A stretch of 64,000 nt of DNA. It comes from Mycobacterium sp. E2733. GTDB taxonomy: Bacteria; Actinomycetota; Actinomycetes; Mycobacteriales; Mycobacteriaceae. Shown here one piece after another: positions 16,764 through 24,563 of this stretch. The stretch is taken from positions 20,993 to 84,992 of the forward strand of contig NZ_LZJZ01000111.1 of NCBI RefSeq assembly GCF_001667585.1. The letters are read 5' to 3'. A program made the translations under genes and the position numbers. The first letter of the stretch is position 1, and the number at the start of each line of letters is the position of its first letter. A model generated the notes under the pieces. The model was not told the origin of the DNA, made no database searches, and worked only from the letters and a program-made list of their open reading frames with translations.

Positions 16764-16871
16764 TGCGCCTCCTGTTTGGCAGATCTGAAGCGGACGTGTT
16801 TCCGCGGTGGGCTTCTTTAAGAGAGTTTCTTACAACTCCAGGGAAGTCTAAGCGCCGCGCCGTCACGCCGA

Positions 16872-17309
16872 TCAGGCGGTGCCGGAATTTTGGGCTGACT
16901 CGCGCAGCCGCCGCTTGATGCGGGCAAGCATCGCCGACATGCCGCGCAACCGCAGCGGGCTGATCAGCGCGGCCAACCCCAGGTCGGTGTAAAAGTCCTC
17001 GGGCACCGCCAGGATGTCGGCCGCGGGTTGCTCGTCGAGACCGGCGGCCAGGATCGACGCGAACCCGCGGGTGGTCGGCGCCTCGGCGGGGGCGCTGAAG
17101 TGCAAGCGCACCCGGTTCGGGTCGCTGGCATCGACGTGGAGGAAGAGCGGGGTCTGGCATTCCGGCACCGGCTCCATGCCCTGCTCCTCCAGCTCGGGAG
17201 GCAGGTCTGGGAGGTCGTTGGCGAATTCCAGCAGCAGCGTCAGCTTGTCCTGGCCCTGGACTTCGGCGAAGTCGGAGACCACCTCGGCCAACGGTGCGGG
17301 CAGGGTCAT
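16872..17309 (-). CDS. SufE-like sulfur acceptor protein
   Basis: A 145-aa SufE-fold protein. The conserved sulfur-accepting cysteine is in VPECQTPLF at residue 51, the same place as Cys51 of E. coli SufE. The C-terminal helices (RGMSAMLARIKRRLRE) match the family. SufE accepts persulfide sulfur from a cysteine desulfurase and stimulates it. Its start overlaps the stop of the sulfurtransferase gene sseA by 4 bp, so the two probably act on the same sulfane-sulfur pool. It is the Rv3284 counterpart by position. Confidence 0.88.
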   Translation of the reverse strand: MTLPAPLAEVVSDFAEVQGQDKLTLLLEFANDLPDLPPELEEQGMEPVPECQTPLFLHVDASDPNRVRLHFSAPAEAPTTRGFASILAAGLDEQPAADILAVPEDFYTDLGLAALISPLRLRGMSAMLARIKRRLRESAQNSGTA

Positions 17310-18199
17310 CGGACCGGAACGGCCCCCGGCTCTTCACCGGCGACGATCGGCGTGCGCACGGTGTTGCCCCACTCGGTCCACGATCCGTCGTAGTTGCGCA
17401 CCCCCGGCTTGCCCAGCAGATACGTGAGCACGAACCAGGTGTGGCTGGACCGCTCGCCGATACGGCAGTAGACGACGGTCTTGTCCTCGGGGTCGATGAA
17501 GTCGTAGAGCTCCTCGAGTTCCTCGCGGCTGCGGAATCGCCCGCTCTCGTCGACCGCCTTGCCCCACGGGATGGACCGGGCGGTGGGGATGTGGCCGCCG
17601 CGCAGCACGCCTTCCTCGGGGTAGTCCGGCATGTGGGTGCGCTTGCCGGTGTACTCGTCCGGCGAGCGCACGTCGATCAGCGGCTGGCTGCCCAGGATGG
17701 CCAGGACGTCGTCCTTGTACGCCCGGATGGGTTCGTCGTTGCGGGTGACGACGGGGTAGCCGGTGGAGGTCTCGGTGGGGACCTCCAGGGTGGTCTCCCG
17801 GCGCTCGGCCAGCCACAGGTCGCGCCCGCCGTTGAGCAGGCGCACGTCGGGGTGGCCGAACAGTGTGAAGACCCACAGCGCGTAGGCGGCCCACCAGTTG
17901 CTCTTGTCGCCGTAGATCACCACGGTGTCGTCACGCGAGATGCCTTTGCGGTCCATCAATTCGGCGAACTGCGCTCCGTTGATGTAGTCGCGGACCGTCG
18001 GGTCGTTGAGGTCGGTGTGCCAGTCGATCTTGACCGCGCCGGGGATGTGGCCGACGTCGTAGAGCAAGACGTCCTCGTCGGATTCGACGATCACCAGGCC
18101 GGGGGTGCCCTGATGGGCGGAGAGCCAGTCGGCGGTGACCAGTCGTTCGGGGTGGGCGTAGGCCGTCAGAGTCGGGCTTGGATCGGGGGGTAATGCCAC
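17306..18199 (-). CDS. sseA: Thiosulfate sulfurtransferase (rhodanese)
   Basis: A 297-aa tandem rhodanese protein. The N-terminal inactive repeat carries HIPGAVKIDWHTDLNDP. The C-terminal repeat carries the active Cys245 in YCRIGERSSH, within a six-residue loop. DVRSPDEYTGKRTHMP lies between the repeats. It transfers sulfane sulfur from thiosulfate or 3-mercaptopyruvate to an acceptor. A GTG giving VALPPDPSP was chosen because it gives the length of the M. tuberculosis enzyme; the longer frame adds 24 Gly/Ala-rich residues unlike the family. It is translationally coupled to the SufE-like gene. Confidence 0.93.
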   Translation of the reverse strand: MALPPDPSPTLTAYAHPERLVTADWLSAHQGTPGLVIVESDEDVLLYDVGHIPGAVKIDWHTDLNDPTVRDYINGAQFAELMDRKGISRDDTVVIYGDKSNWWAAYALWVFTLFGHPDVRLLNGGRDLWLAERRETTLEVPTETSTGYPVVTRNDEPIRAYKDDVLAILGSQPLIDVRSPDEYTGKRTHMPDYPEEGVLRGGHIPTARSIPWGKAVDESGRFRSREELEELYDFIDPEDKTVVYCRIGERSSHTWFVLTYLLGKPGVRNYDGSWTEWGNTVRTPIVAGEEPGAVPVR

Positions 18200-18311
18200 G
18201 CCACCGAGCCTACCGCCAGGGCTCACCGCCTCACCTGGGGCCGCACCGCCGCCGTCGGCCTGCCGCGCCACATAAACGTCCGTGACGACACGCGGGGCGG
18301 GTCGCAGAGGA

Positions 18312-18962
18312 TTATGTCTCGCGGACGGCCCGGTTTGTCGCCCACAGCGCGGTCACCGAAAGCCCCGCCCGCTGCAACATGGACCGCAGCAGCGGCAGGC
18401 TCACACCGATCACGTTCGACGGGTCGCCGTCGATCCCGTCGACGAACCAGCCGCCCAGCCCGTCGAGGGTGAACCCGCCGGCGACGTGCAGCGGCTCGCC
18501 GCTGGCGACGTAACCCCGCAGATCCGCCTCCGCGGGTACGGCGAAACGCACTGTGGTGCAAGCGGATTCGACTTCGCGATGGGCGATCGCGCCGTTCCGC
18601 AGCCGCAGCAGGCAGTGCCCGGTGTGCAGCCGGCCCGACCGGCCACCCATGCGGTGCCACTGGGCCATCGCCTCGTCGGCGGAACCGGGCTTGCCGCACA
18701 GCCCGCCGTTCAGGTAGAGCATCGAATCACAGCCGAGGACAATGCAATCGGCGGCGACGGCGCCGTCCAGCTCGCCCGCCACCCGTTCCGCCTTGGCCGC
18801 CGCCAGCGCACCCACCACCTCGGCGGGCGCGGCGTCGGGCCCCAGCTCGGCGACGACGGCGTCTTCGTCCACGCCGGAGACCACGACCAGCGGATCGACG
18901 CCGGCCTGGCGCAGCACCTGCAGGCGGCCGGCCGAGGCCGACCCGAGGACCAGGCGGGTCAA
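18312..18962 (-). CDS. Maf-like nucleoside triphosphate pyrophosphatase
   Basis: A 216-aa Maf/YceF-type protein. It begins with the signature LVLGSASAGRLQVLRQAG, where most family members have SxSPRR. LGCDSMLYLNGGLCGKP, with the catalytic Asp, and the C-terminal GGFTLDGLGGWFVDGIDGDPSNVIGVSLPL follow. Maf proteins hydrolyse non-canonical or modified nucleotides and clean the nucleotide pool. Its ATG overlaps the accE5 stop by 4 bp, so a housecleaning enzyme is translationally tied to the carboxylase genes, as in M. tuberculosis (Rv3282). Confidence 0.9.
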   Translation of the reverse strand: MTRLVLGSASAGRLQVLRQAGVDPLVVVSGVDEDAVVAELGPDAAPAEVVGALAAAKAERVAGELDGAVAADCIVLGCDSMLYLNGGLCGKPGSADEAMAQWHRMGGRSGRLHTGHCLLRLRNGAIAHREVESACTTVRFAVPAEADLRGYVASGEPLHVAGGFTLDGLGGWFVDGIDGDPSNVIGVSLPLLRSMLQRAGLSVTALWATNRAVRET

Positions 18963-19195
18963 TGCCTCATGTGCGTCATTTGCTGCATGGTGAGCCGCTG
19001 GTAGTTGGACATCGCGAACCGCAGCCGGTCCACCGGCAGGCCCCAGCGGGTCGGCTCGGGCTCGGTGGGCTCGGGGACGCCGCCCCCGACGACCCCCAGC
19101 GCCGCGACCAGTGCGGCCAGCTCCTGGTCGGTCGGGTGCCCCTGGAGGATGTGGATGTGCGGTTCGTGCTCGTGCTGAGTCATCTCGTCACTCAC
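18959..19195 (-). CDS. accE5: Acyl-CoA carboxylase epsilon subunit
   Basis: A 78-aa protein with a His/Glu-rich N-terminus (HEHEPHIHILQGHP), the helix TDQELAALVAALGVV and the conserved C-terminus WGLPVDRLRFAMSNYQRLTMQQM. The epsilon subunit docks AccA3 onto AccD5 and stimulates carboxylation of propionyl-CoA. The GTG start overlaps the accD5 stop (GTGA); an internal ATG four codons on is an alternative. The M. tuberculosis protein is about twice as long with an extended N-terminus, so this is the short form. Confidence 0.88.
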   Translation of the reverse strand: MSDEMTQHEHEPHIHILQGHPTDQELAALVAALGVVGGGVPEPTEPEPTRWGLPVDRLRFAMSNYQRLTMQQMTHMRH

Positions 19196-20832
19196 AGCGG
19201 GATGTTCCCGTGCTTCTTCGGGGGCAGGTGCGCGATCTTGCGTTCCAGCAGCCGCAGCGCGGTGCCGATGTAGCCGCGGGTGTGCGACGGCGGGATCACC
19301 GCGTCGACGTAGCCCCGCTCGGCCGCGACGTACGGGTTGACCAACGTGTCCTCGTACTCCTGCTGCAGCTGCAGGCGCAGCTCGTCGACGTCCTTGCCCT
19401 CCTTGGCCGCCTCGGCCAGCTGCTTGCGGTAGACGAAGCCGACGGCCCCGGAGGCGCCCATCACCGCGATCTGCGCGGTCGGCCAGGCGATGTTCACGTC
19501 GCAGCCCATGTCCTTGGAGCCCATGACGCAGTACGCGCCGCCGTAGGCCTTGCGGGTGATCACGGTGATCTTCGGAACGGTGGCCTCGCCGTAGGCGTAC
19601 AACAGCTTGGCGCCGCGCCGGATGATGCCGTTGTATTCCTGGCCGGTACCCGGCAGGAAGCCGGGGACGTCCACCAGCATGATGATCGGGATGTTGAAGC
19701 AGTCGCAGGTTCGCACGAACCGCGCGGCCTTCTCCGAGGCGTTGATGTCCAGGCAGCCGGCGAACTGCGTCGGCTGGTTGGCCACGATCCCGACCGGCCG
19801 GCCCTCGATGCGGCCGAACCCGACGACGATGTTGGTGGCATAGCCGTTCTGGATCTCCAGGAACTCGTCGTCGTCGAGGATCCGGGTGATCACCTCGTGC
19901 ATGTCGTACGGCTGGTTGGCCGAGTCCGGGATCAGCGTGTCCAGTTCGAGGTCCTCCTCGGTGAGGTTGTCCTCGATGGCTCCCTCGGGGACGGGCTCGG
20001 CGTAGCGCGGCGCGTCGGTGGCGTTGTTGGGCGGCAGGTAGCTGAGCAGGTCGCGCACCCAGTCGAAGGCGTCCTGCTCGCCCGAGGCGACGTAGTGCAG
20101 GGTGCCCGACTTGGCCATGTGGGTGTGGGCGCCGCCGAGTTCCTCCATCGTGACGTCCTCGCCCGTGACGGTCTTGATGACGTCCGGGCCGGTGATGAAC
20201 ATCTGGCTGGTCTGGTCGACCATCACCACGAAGTCGGTCAGGGCGGGGGAGTAGACGTGCCCACCGGCCGCGGCGCCCATGATGAGCGAGATCTGCGGGA
20301 TCACGCCGGAGGCCAGGATGTTGTTCCGGAAGATCTTGCTGTACAGGCCGAGCGAGACGACGCCCTCCTGGATGCGGGCGCCGGCGCCGTCGTTGATGCC
20401 GATCAGCGGGCGGCCGGTCTTGATCGCCAGTTCCTGGACCTTGACGATCTTCTCGCCGTACACCTCGCCGAGGCTGCCGCCGAACACCGTGGCGTCCTGG
20501 CTGAAGATGCAGACGTCGCGCCCGTCGATGGTGCCGTAGCCGGTGATCACGCCGTCGCCGAGCGGACGGTTGTTCTCCAGGCCGAAGTTCTTGCTGCGGT
20601 GCCGCGCCAGCGCGTCGAGTTCGACGAACGAGTCCTCGTCGAGCAGGGCCAGGATGCGCTCCCGGGCGGTCAGCTTGCCCTTGGCGTGCACCTTGTCGAC
20701 GGCCTCTTCACCCACGGGGTGCAGCGACTCTTCCCGGCGCTTGTGCAGCTCGGCCAGCTTGCCTGCGGTGGTGTGGATGTCGATGGTGTGTTCGGCGGCC
20801 GGCTCCGCGGTGTGGTCGGTAACGCTTGTCAT
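19192..20832 (-). CDS. accD5: Propionyl/acetyl-CoA carboxylase beta subunit
   Basis: A 546-aa carboxyltransferase with both crotonase-fold halves. The oxyanion motifs are seen around GGSLGEVYGEKIVK and GIIRRGAKLLYAYGEATVPKITVITRKAYGGAYCVMGSK. It transfers CO2 from biotinylated AccA3 to propionyl-CoA or acetyl-CoA and so provides methylmalonyl-CoA for methyl-branched lipids. It starts a four-gene coupled string (accD5, accE5, maf, then sseA 112 bp on) and is divergent from a steroid-dehydrogenase-like gene 35 bp away. Confidence 0.97.
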   Translation of the reverse strand: MTSVTDHTAEPAAEHTIDIHTTAGKLAELHKRREESLHPVGEEAVDKVHAKGKLTARERILALLDEDSFVELDALARHRSKNFGLENNRPLGDGVITGYGTIDGRDVCIFSQDATVFGGSLGEVYGEKIVKVQELAIKTGRPLIGINDGAGARIQEGVVSLGLYSKIFRNNILASGVIPQISLIMGAAAGGHVYSPALTDFVVMVDQTSQMFITGPDVIKTVTGEDVTMEELGGAHTHMAKSGTLHYVASGEQDAFDWVRDLLSYLPPNNATDAPRYAEPVPEGAIEDNLTEEDLELDTLIPDSANQPYDMHEVITRILDDDEFLEIQNGYATNIVVGFGRIEGRPVGIVANQPTQFAGCLDINASEKAARFVRTCDCFNIPIIMLVDVPGFLPGTGQEYNGIIRRGAKLLYAYGEATVPKITVITRKAYGGAYCVMGSKDMGCDVNIAWPTAQIAVMGASGAVGFVYRKQLAEAAKEGKDVDELRLQLQQEYEDTLVNPYVAAERGYVDAVIPPSHTRGYIGTALRLLERKIAHLPPKKHGNIPL

Positions 20833-20867
20833 GGGAATCGAGCTTAGCGGCGAGCTAGTCTCCGCTG

Positions 20868-22457
20868 ATGGACTGGGCGACCGAATGCGATGTGCTCGTT
20901 GCAGGGTCGGGCGGCGGCGGCGTCACCGGCGCCTACACCGCGGCGCGCGAGGGCCTGGACGTCCTCCTGGTGGAGGCGACGTCGAAATTCGGTGGCACCA
21001 CCGCCTACTCCGGTGGGGGCGGCGTCTGGTTCCCGTGCAATCCCGTGCTGGTCCGGGCCGGCCCCCCGGGCGCCTTCAACGACACCATCGAGGACGCGCT
21101 CACCTATTACCACGCCGTCGTCGGCGACCGCACGCCCCGTGAACTGCAGGAAACCTACGTCCGCGGTGGTGCGGGGCTGATCGAGTACCTGGAGGCCGAC
21201 CCCCTGCTGAAGTTCGTGCCGTTGCCCTGGCCGGACTACTACGGCAAGGCGCCGAAGGCGCGGCTGGACGGCCAGCGCCACATCGCCGCGAAGCCCTGGA
21301 AGGTGGCCGCCGCCCCCGAGCTGCGCGAGGTGATCCGCGGGCCGCTGGACACCGACCGGCTCGGCGCGGAACCGCCCTCCGACTACTACCTCGGGGGACG
21401 CGCGCTGATCGCGCGGTTCCTCAAGGCGGTTGAGCAGTACCCGACGGCGTCGCTGCAGCGGGACACCGCCCTGGTCGAGTTGGTGATGTCCGACGGGGCC
21501 GTGACGGGCGCGATCGTCGACAGCGGCGGTGAGCGCCGCGCCATCCGCACCCGGCTGGGGGTGCTGCTCGCCGCCGGCGGCTTCGAGAACAACGAGGAGT
21601 TGCGGCGCAAATACGGGGTGCCGGGCGACGCACGAGACACCATGGGCGGCCCGGGAAGTCGCGGCCTGGCGCTGCAGGCCGGCATCGCCGCGGGCGCCGA
21701 CACCGACCTGTTGGACCAGGCGTGGTGGTCGCCCGGCATGACGCATCCCGACGGCCGCTCGGCGTTCGCGCTGTGGTTCACCGGCGGCATCTTCGTCAAC
21801 CAGGACGGCAACCGGTTCGTCAACGAGTCCCGGGCCTACGACCGGGCCGGTCGCGAGATCATCGCGCAACTGCAGGACGGGTCAATCACGCTGCCGTACT
21901 GGATGATCTACGACGACTCCGAGGGCGAGGTGCCGCCGGTGAAGGCGGCCAACGTCTCCATCGTCGAGACGGAGAAGTACGTCGCCGCCGGCCTGTGGCA
22001 CTCCGCGGACACTCTGGAGGAGTTGGCCGACAAGATCGGTGTCCCGGGTAGGCAGCTGGCGGCGACGGTGGCCCGGTTCAACGGTTTTGCCGCGTCGGGC
22101 GTCGACGAGGACTTCGGGCGGGGCGACGAGGCGTTCGACCGCGCGTTCTCCGGGGGCGCCTCGCCGCTGGTGCCCATCGATCGTCCGCCGTATCACGCCG
22201 CGGCTTTCGGCATTTCGGATCTGGGCACCAAGGGCGGCCTGCGCACCGACACCGCCGCCAGGGTGCTCGACACGTCCGGCAACCCCATCCCCGGTCTGTA
22301 CGCCGCCGGCAACACGATGGCCGCGCCCAGCGGCACGGCGTATCCCGGCGGCGGTAACCCGATCGGAACCAGCATGCTGTTCAGCCACCTGGCCGCCTTA
22401 GACATGCGAGACATGCGAGACATGCGGGCACGGGCCACCGGCGCCGCTGAGTTCTAG
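20868..22457 (+). CDS. FAD-dependent 3-ketosteroid dehydrogenase-like oxidoreductase
   Basis: A 529-aa flavoprotein of the fumarate reductase / 3-ketosteroid delta-1-dehydrogenase superfamily. It has the N-terminal Rossmann motif VAGSGGGGVTGAYTA, the FAD-binding AAGGFENNEELR and the C-terminal GLYAAGNTMAAPSGTAYPGGGNPIG typical of KstD-like enzymes. It may dehydrogenate a steroid or other cyclic ketone; the substrate cannot be told from sequence. The extreme C-terminus contains DMRDMRDMR, coded by three copies of a 9-bp unit. It sits between accD5 and birA, which are adjacent in M. tuberculosis as I recall, so it looks like an insertion or a loss there. Its stop is 10 bp before birA. Confidence 0.82.
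   Translation: MDWATECDVLVAGSGGGGVTGAYTAAREGLDVLLVEATSKFGGTTAYSGGGGVWFPCNPVLVRAGPPGAFNDTIEDALTYYHAVVGDRTPRELQETYVRGGAGLIEYLEADPLLKFVPLPWPDYYGKAPKARLDGQRHIAAKPWKVAAAPELREVIRGPLDTDRLGAEPPSDYYLGGRALIARFLKAVEQYPTASLQRDTALVELVMSDGAVTGAIVDSGGERRAIRTRLGVLLAAGGFENNEELRRKYGVPGDARDTMGGPGSRGLALQAGIAAGADTDLLDQAWWSPGMTHPDGRSAFALWFTGGIFVNQDGNRFVNESRAYDRAGREIIAQLQDGSITLPYWMIYDDSEGEVPPVKAANVSIVETEKYVAAGLWHSADTLEELADKIGVPGRQLAATVARFNGFAASGVDEDFGRGDEAFDRAFSGGASPLVPIDRPPYHAAAFGISDLGTKGGLRTDTAARVLDTSGNPIPGLYAAGNTMAAPSGTAYPGGGNPIGTSMLFSHLAALDMRDMRDMRARATGAAEF
22401..22427 (+). repeat. Three 9-bp tandem repeats in the flavoprotein C-terminus
   Basis: The unit GACATGCGA occurs twice exactly and a third time with one change (GACATGCGG). 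It encodes DMR three times. In-frame copy number change would alter the tail without breaking the gene. Confidence 0.85.
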
Positions 22458-22467
22458 GCTGGGTCCA

Positions 22468-23289
22468 GTGACGGACCGAGACCAGCTCAGGGCTCCACTG
22501 GACCAGGCCGCGCTGCGCGCCGAACTGATCGGCACCGGACTCGGCTGGCGCCGTCTCGACGTCGTCGAACAGACCGGTTCCACCAACGCCGACCTGCTCG
22601 CGCAAGCGGCCCAGGGTTCAATGGGGGCCGACGTGGCCGGGGCCGTGCTGATCGCCGAGCACCAGACGGCGGGGCGCGGGCGGCACGGCCGCAGCTGGTC
22701 GGCCACCCCGCGGAGCCAGATCACGATGTCGGTCGGCGTCAGCATCGTCGACGTGCCGACCGCCGGCTGGGGTTGGCTGCCCCTGGCCACCGGAGTGGCG
22801 GTGGTCGACGCGGTCGCCCCGCTGCTCGAGGGGGTTCAGGTGGGACTCAAGTGGCCCAACGACGTGCTGGCGGGTGCCCCCGGTTCCCCGGGCAAGCTGG
22901 CCGGCATCCTGGCCGAGGTGGCGCGGCCGGTGGTGGTGATCGGCCTGGGGCTCAACGTGTTTCAGGCACCTGACGGCATCGAGGGGGCGACCTCGCTGGT
23001 CGACCTCGGTGTGGCATCGCCCGACCGCACCCGGCTGGTGTGCGGGCTGTTGAACGAGCTCGGCCGGCGGATCGTGGCCTGGCGCGCCGCGCGCGGCGCC
23101 GACTGGGCGCTGGCGGCCGACTACCGGGCGCGCAGCCTGACCATCGGCCACCGGGTAGAGGCCCACCTGCCCGGCGGCCGGGAAGTCGTCGGGGACGCCA
23201 CCGCGGTCGACGACCAGGGCAGGCTGTGCATCGACACCGGGGCAGAGACCGTCGTCGTATCGGCCGGCGACGTGGTGCATTTGCGCTAG
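22468..23289 (+). CDS. birA: Biotin-[acetyl-CoA carboxylase] ligase
   Basis: A 273-aa class I biotin protein ligase without a DNA-binding domain. It shows EQTGSTNADLL, the biotinyl-AMP loop GRGRHGRSW and KWPNDVL(A), followed by the C-terminal SH3-like domain. It makes biotinyl-5'-AMP and transfers biotin to the AccA3 lysine encoded 6 kb away. A GTG is the start. It lies 10 bp after the flavoprotein gene and 33 bp before the PH-domain membrane gene. Confidence 0.95.
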   Translation: MTDRDQLRAPLDQAALRAELIGTGLGWRRLDVVEQTGSTNADLLAQAAQGSMGADVAGAVLIAEHQTAGRGRHGRSWSATPRSQITMSVGVSIVDVPTAGWGWLPLATGVAVVDAVAPLLEGVQVGLKWPNDVLAGAPGSPGKLAGILAEVARPVVVIGLGLNVFQAPDGIEGATSLVDLGVASPDRTRLVCGLLNELGRRIVAWRAARGADWALAADYRARSLTIGHRVEAHLPGGREVVGDATAVDDQGRLCIDTGAETVVVSAGDVVHLR

Positions 23290-23322
23290 CTATCCCGCCC
23301 CGCGCGGCTAATGTCGGCGAGC

Positions 23323-23841
23323 ATGAGCTATCCGGATAACGTCCTGGCCGCCGGCGAGCAGGTCATCGTCCACCGCCATCCGCACTGGAAGCGGTTGATC
23401 TGGCCCGTCGCAGCCCTGCTGCTGGCGACCGCGCTGGCGGCGTTCGGGTCCGGATACCTGAACTCGACGCACTGGGGCCAGCTGGCCAAGAACATCATCT
23501 ATGGCGTCATCTGGGGCATCTGGCTGGTCATCGTCGGCTGGTTGACGCTATGGCCGTTCTTGAGCTGGCTGACCACGCATTTCGTCGTGACGAACCGGCG
23601 GGTGATGTTTCGGCACGGGGTGCTCACCCGTACCGGAATCGATATCCCGCTGGCGCGCATCAACAGCGTGGAATTCCGCGACCGGATCACCGAGCGAATG
23701 TTTCGCACCGGGACGCTGATTATCGAATCGGCGTCACAGGATCCGTTGGAGTTCTACGACATTCCGCGCCTGCGAGAGGTGCACGCGCTGCTGTATCACG
23801 AGGTTTTCGACACCCTGGGTTCGGAGGAGTCGCCCAGCTGA
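23323..23841 (+). CDS. PH-domain (bPH2/DUF304) membrane protein
   Basis: A 172-aa protein with two hydrophobic helices (about residues 26-44 and 59-80) and then a bacterial PH-like domain: THFVVTNRRVMFRHGVLTRTGIDIPLARINSVEF and GTLIIESASQDPLEFYDIPRLREVHALLY. The ATG giving MSYPDNVLAAGEQV matches the conserved N-terminus of the Rv3278c family; another ATG lies four codons upstream. The function of these proteins is unknown. Its last 46 bp overlap the 3' end of the convergent GtrA gene. Confidence 0.9.
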   Translation: MSYPDNVLAAGEQVIVHRHPHWKRLIWPVAALLLATALAAFGSGYLNSTHWGQLAKNIIYGVIWGIWLVIVGWLTLWPFLSWLTTHFVVTNRRVMFRHGVLTRTGIDIPLARINSVEFRDRITERMFRTGTLIIESASQDPLEFYDIPRLREVHALLYHEVFDTLGSEESPS

Positions 23842-24455
23842 CCCAACCGGCCGGCCCGGTTGCGCCAGGCGCGCAGCGGCGTGACGTTCCCGCCCTCGAT
23901 CTCGTCCTCGAGCATCTCGGCGATGCCGCCGGCGGTGAGGGCGGACTCCAGCGCCTTGTCGGGGTTGCGCGCGAACTCGTCCGGGAACACCCAGCGCCGG
24001 AATGCCCAGAAGCGGAACGCCATTTGCAGCAGGTTTCCGATGATGTAGGCCGAGATGAAGTCGGCGATGTTCTCCACGGTGAGCGACACCGTCGGCTCCC
24101 GCAGCTGCAGGACGTAGCTGGAGAACCACAGCGGCGCCATGGACAGCAGCACCCCCACACCACTGAAGGCGAAGAACAGCAACGCCTCGTGGTGCCGCTC
24201 GCGGCCGCCGCGATCCCGGAAGCTCCATTCGCGGTTCAACACGTAGGACGCGATGACCGCGACGATGCCGGCGATGACCTTCGCGGTGACCGGTTTGGAG
24301 TCCAGAATTGTCAGTTTCAGTGTGTAGAAAATCGCCGAGTCGATCACGAACGTGGTTCCGCCGACGATGGCGAATTTGATCAGTTCGTGGTGGCGCAGCA
24401 AATAGGGCTTAATAAAGCCGGGCATGCGCTCGATTGCGGCTTCGGCGAAGGGCAC
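23796..24455 (-). CDS. GtrA-family membrane protein
   Basis: A 219-aa protein with a GtrA domain: LIKFAIVGGTTFVIDSAIFYTLKL, then helices around AKVIAGIVAVIASYVLNREWSF, LLFFAFSGVGVLLSMAPLWFSSYVL and ISAYIIGNLLQMAFRFWAFRRWVF. GtrA proteins take part in moving polyprenyl-linked sugars across the membrane for cell-surface polysaccharide. The C-terminal 50 residues are cytoplasmic and polar. A GTG start is used; an ATG ten codons later is an alternative. It is divergent from purK across 108 bp. Confidence 0.88.
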   Translation of the reverse strand: MPFAEAAIERMPGFIKPYLLRHHELIKFAIVGGTTFVIDSAIFYTLKLTILDSKPVTAKVIAGIVAVIASYVLNREWSFRDRGGRERHHEALLFFAFSGVGVLLSMAPLWFSSYVLQLREPTVSLTVENIADFISAYIIGNLLQMAFRFWAFRRWVFPDEFARNPDKALESALTAGGIAEMLEDEIEGGNVTPLRAWRNRAGRLGQLGDSSEPRVSKTS

Positions 24456-24479
24456 AAGTGGTCAGTGTACGGACGGACA

Positions 24480-24509
24480 CAAAATCGACGCAAAATCGAC
24501 GCAAAATCG
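24480..24509. repeat. Tandem 11-bp repeat in the gtrA-purK intergenic region
   Basis: CAAAATCGACG occurs twice in direct succession, followed by a third partial copy of 8 bp. The region is the shared divergent promoter, so the repeats could be operator half-sites on the same helix face or a simple tandem duplication. Confidence 0.7.
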
Positions 24510-24563
24510 TACATAACGATTCGGTGTCACCGCCGGTCAACACGCCGTCCGCGCCGTGACACC

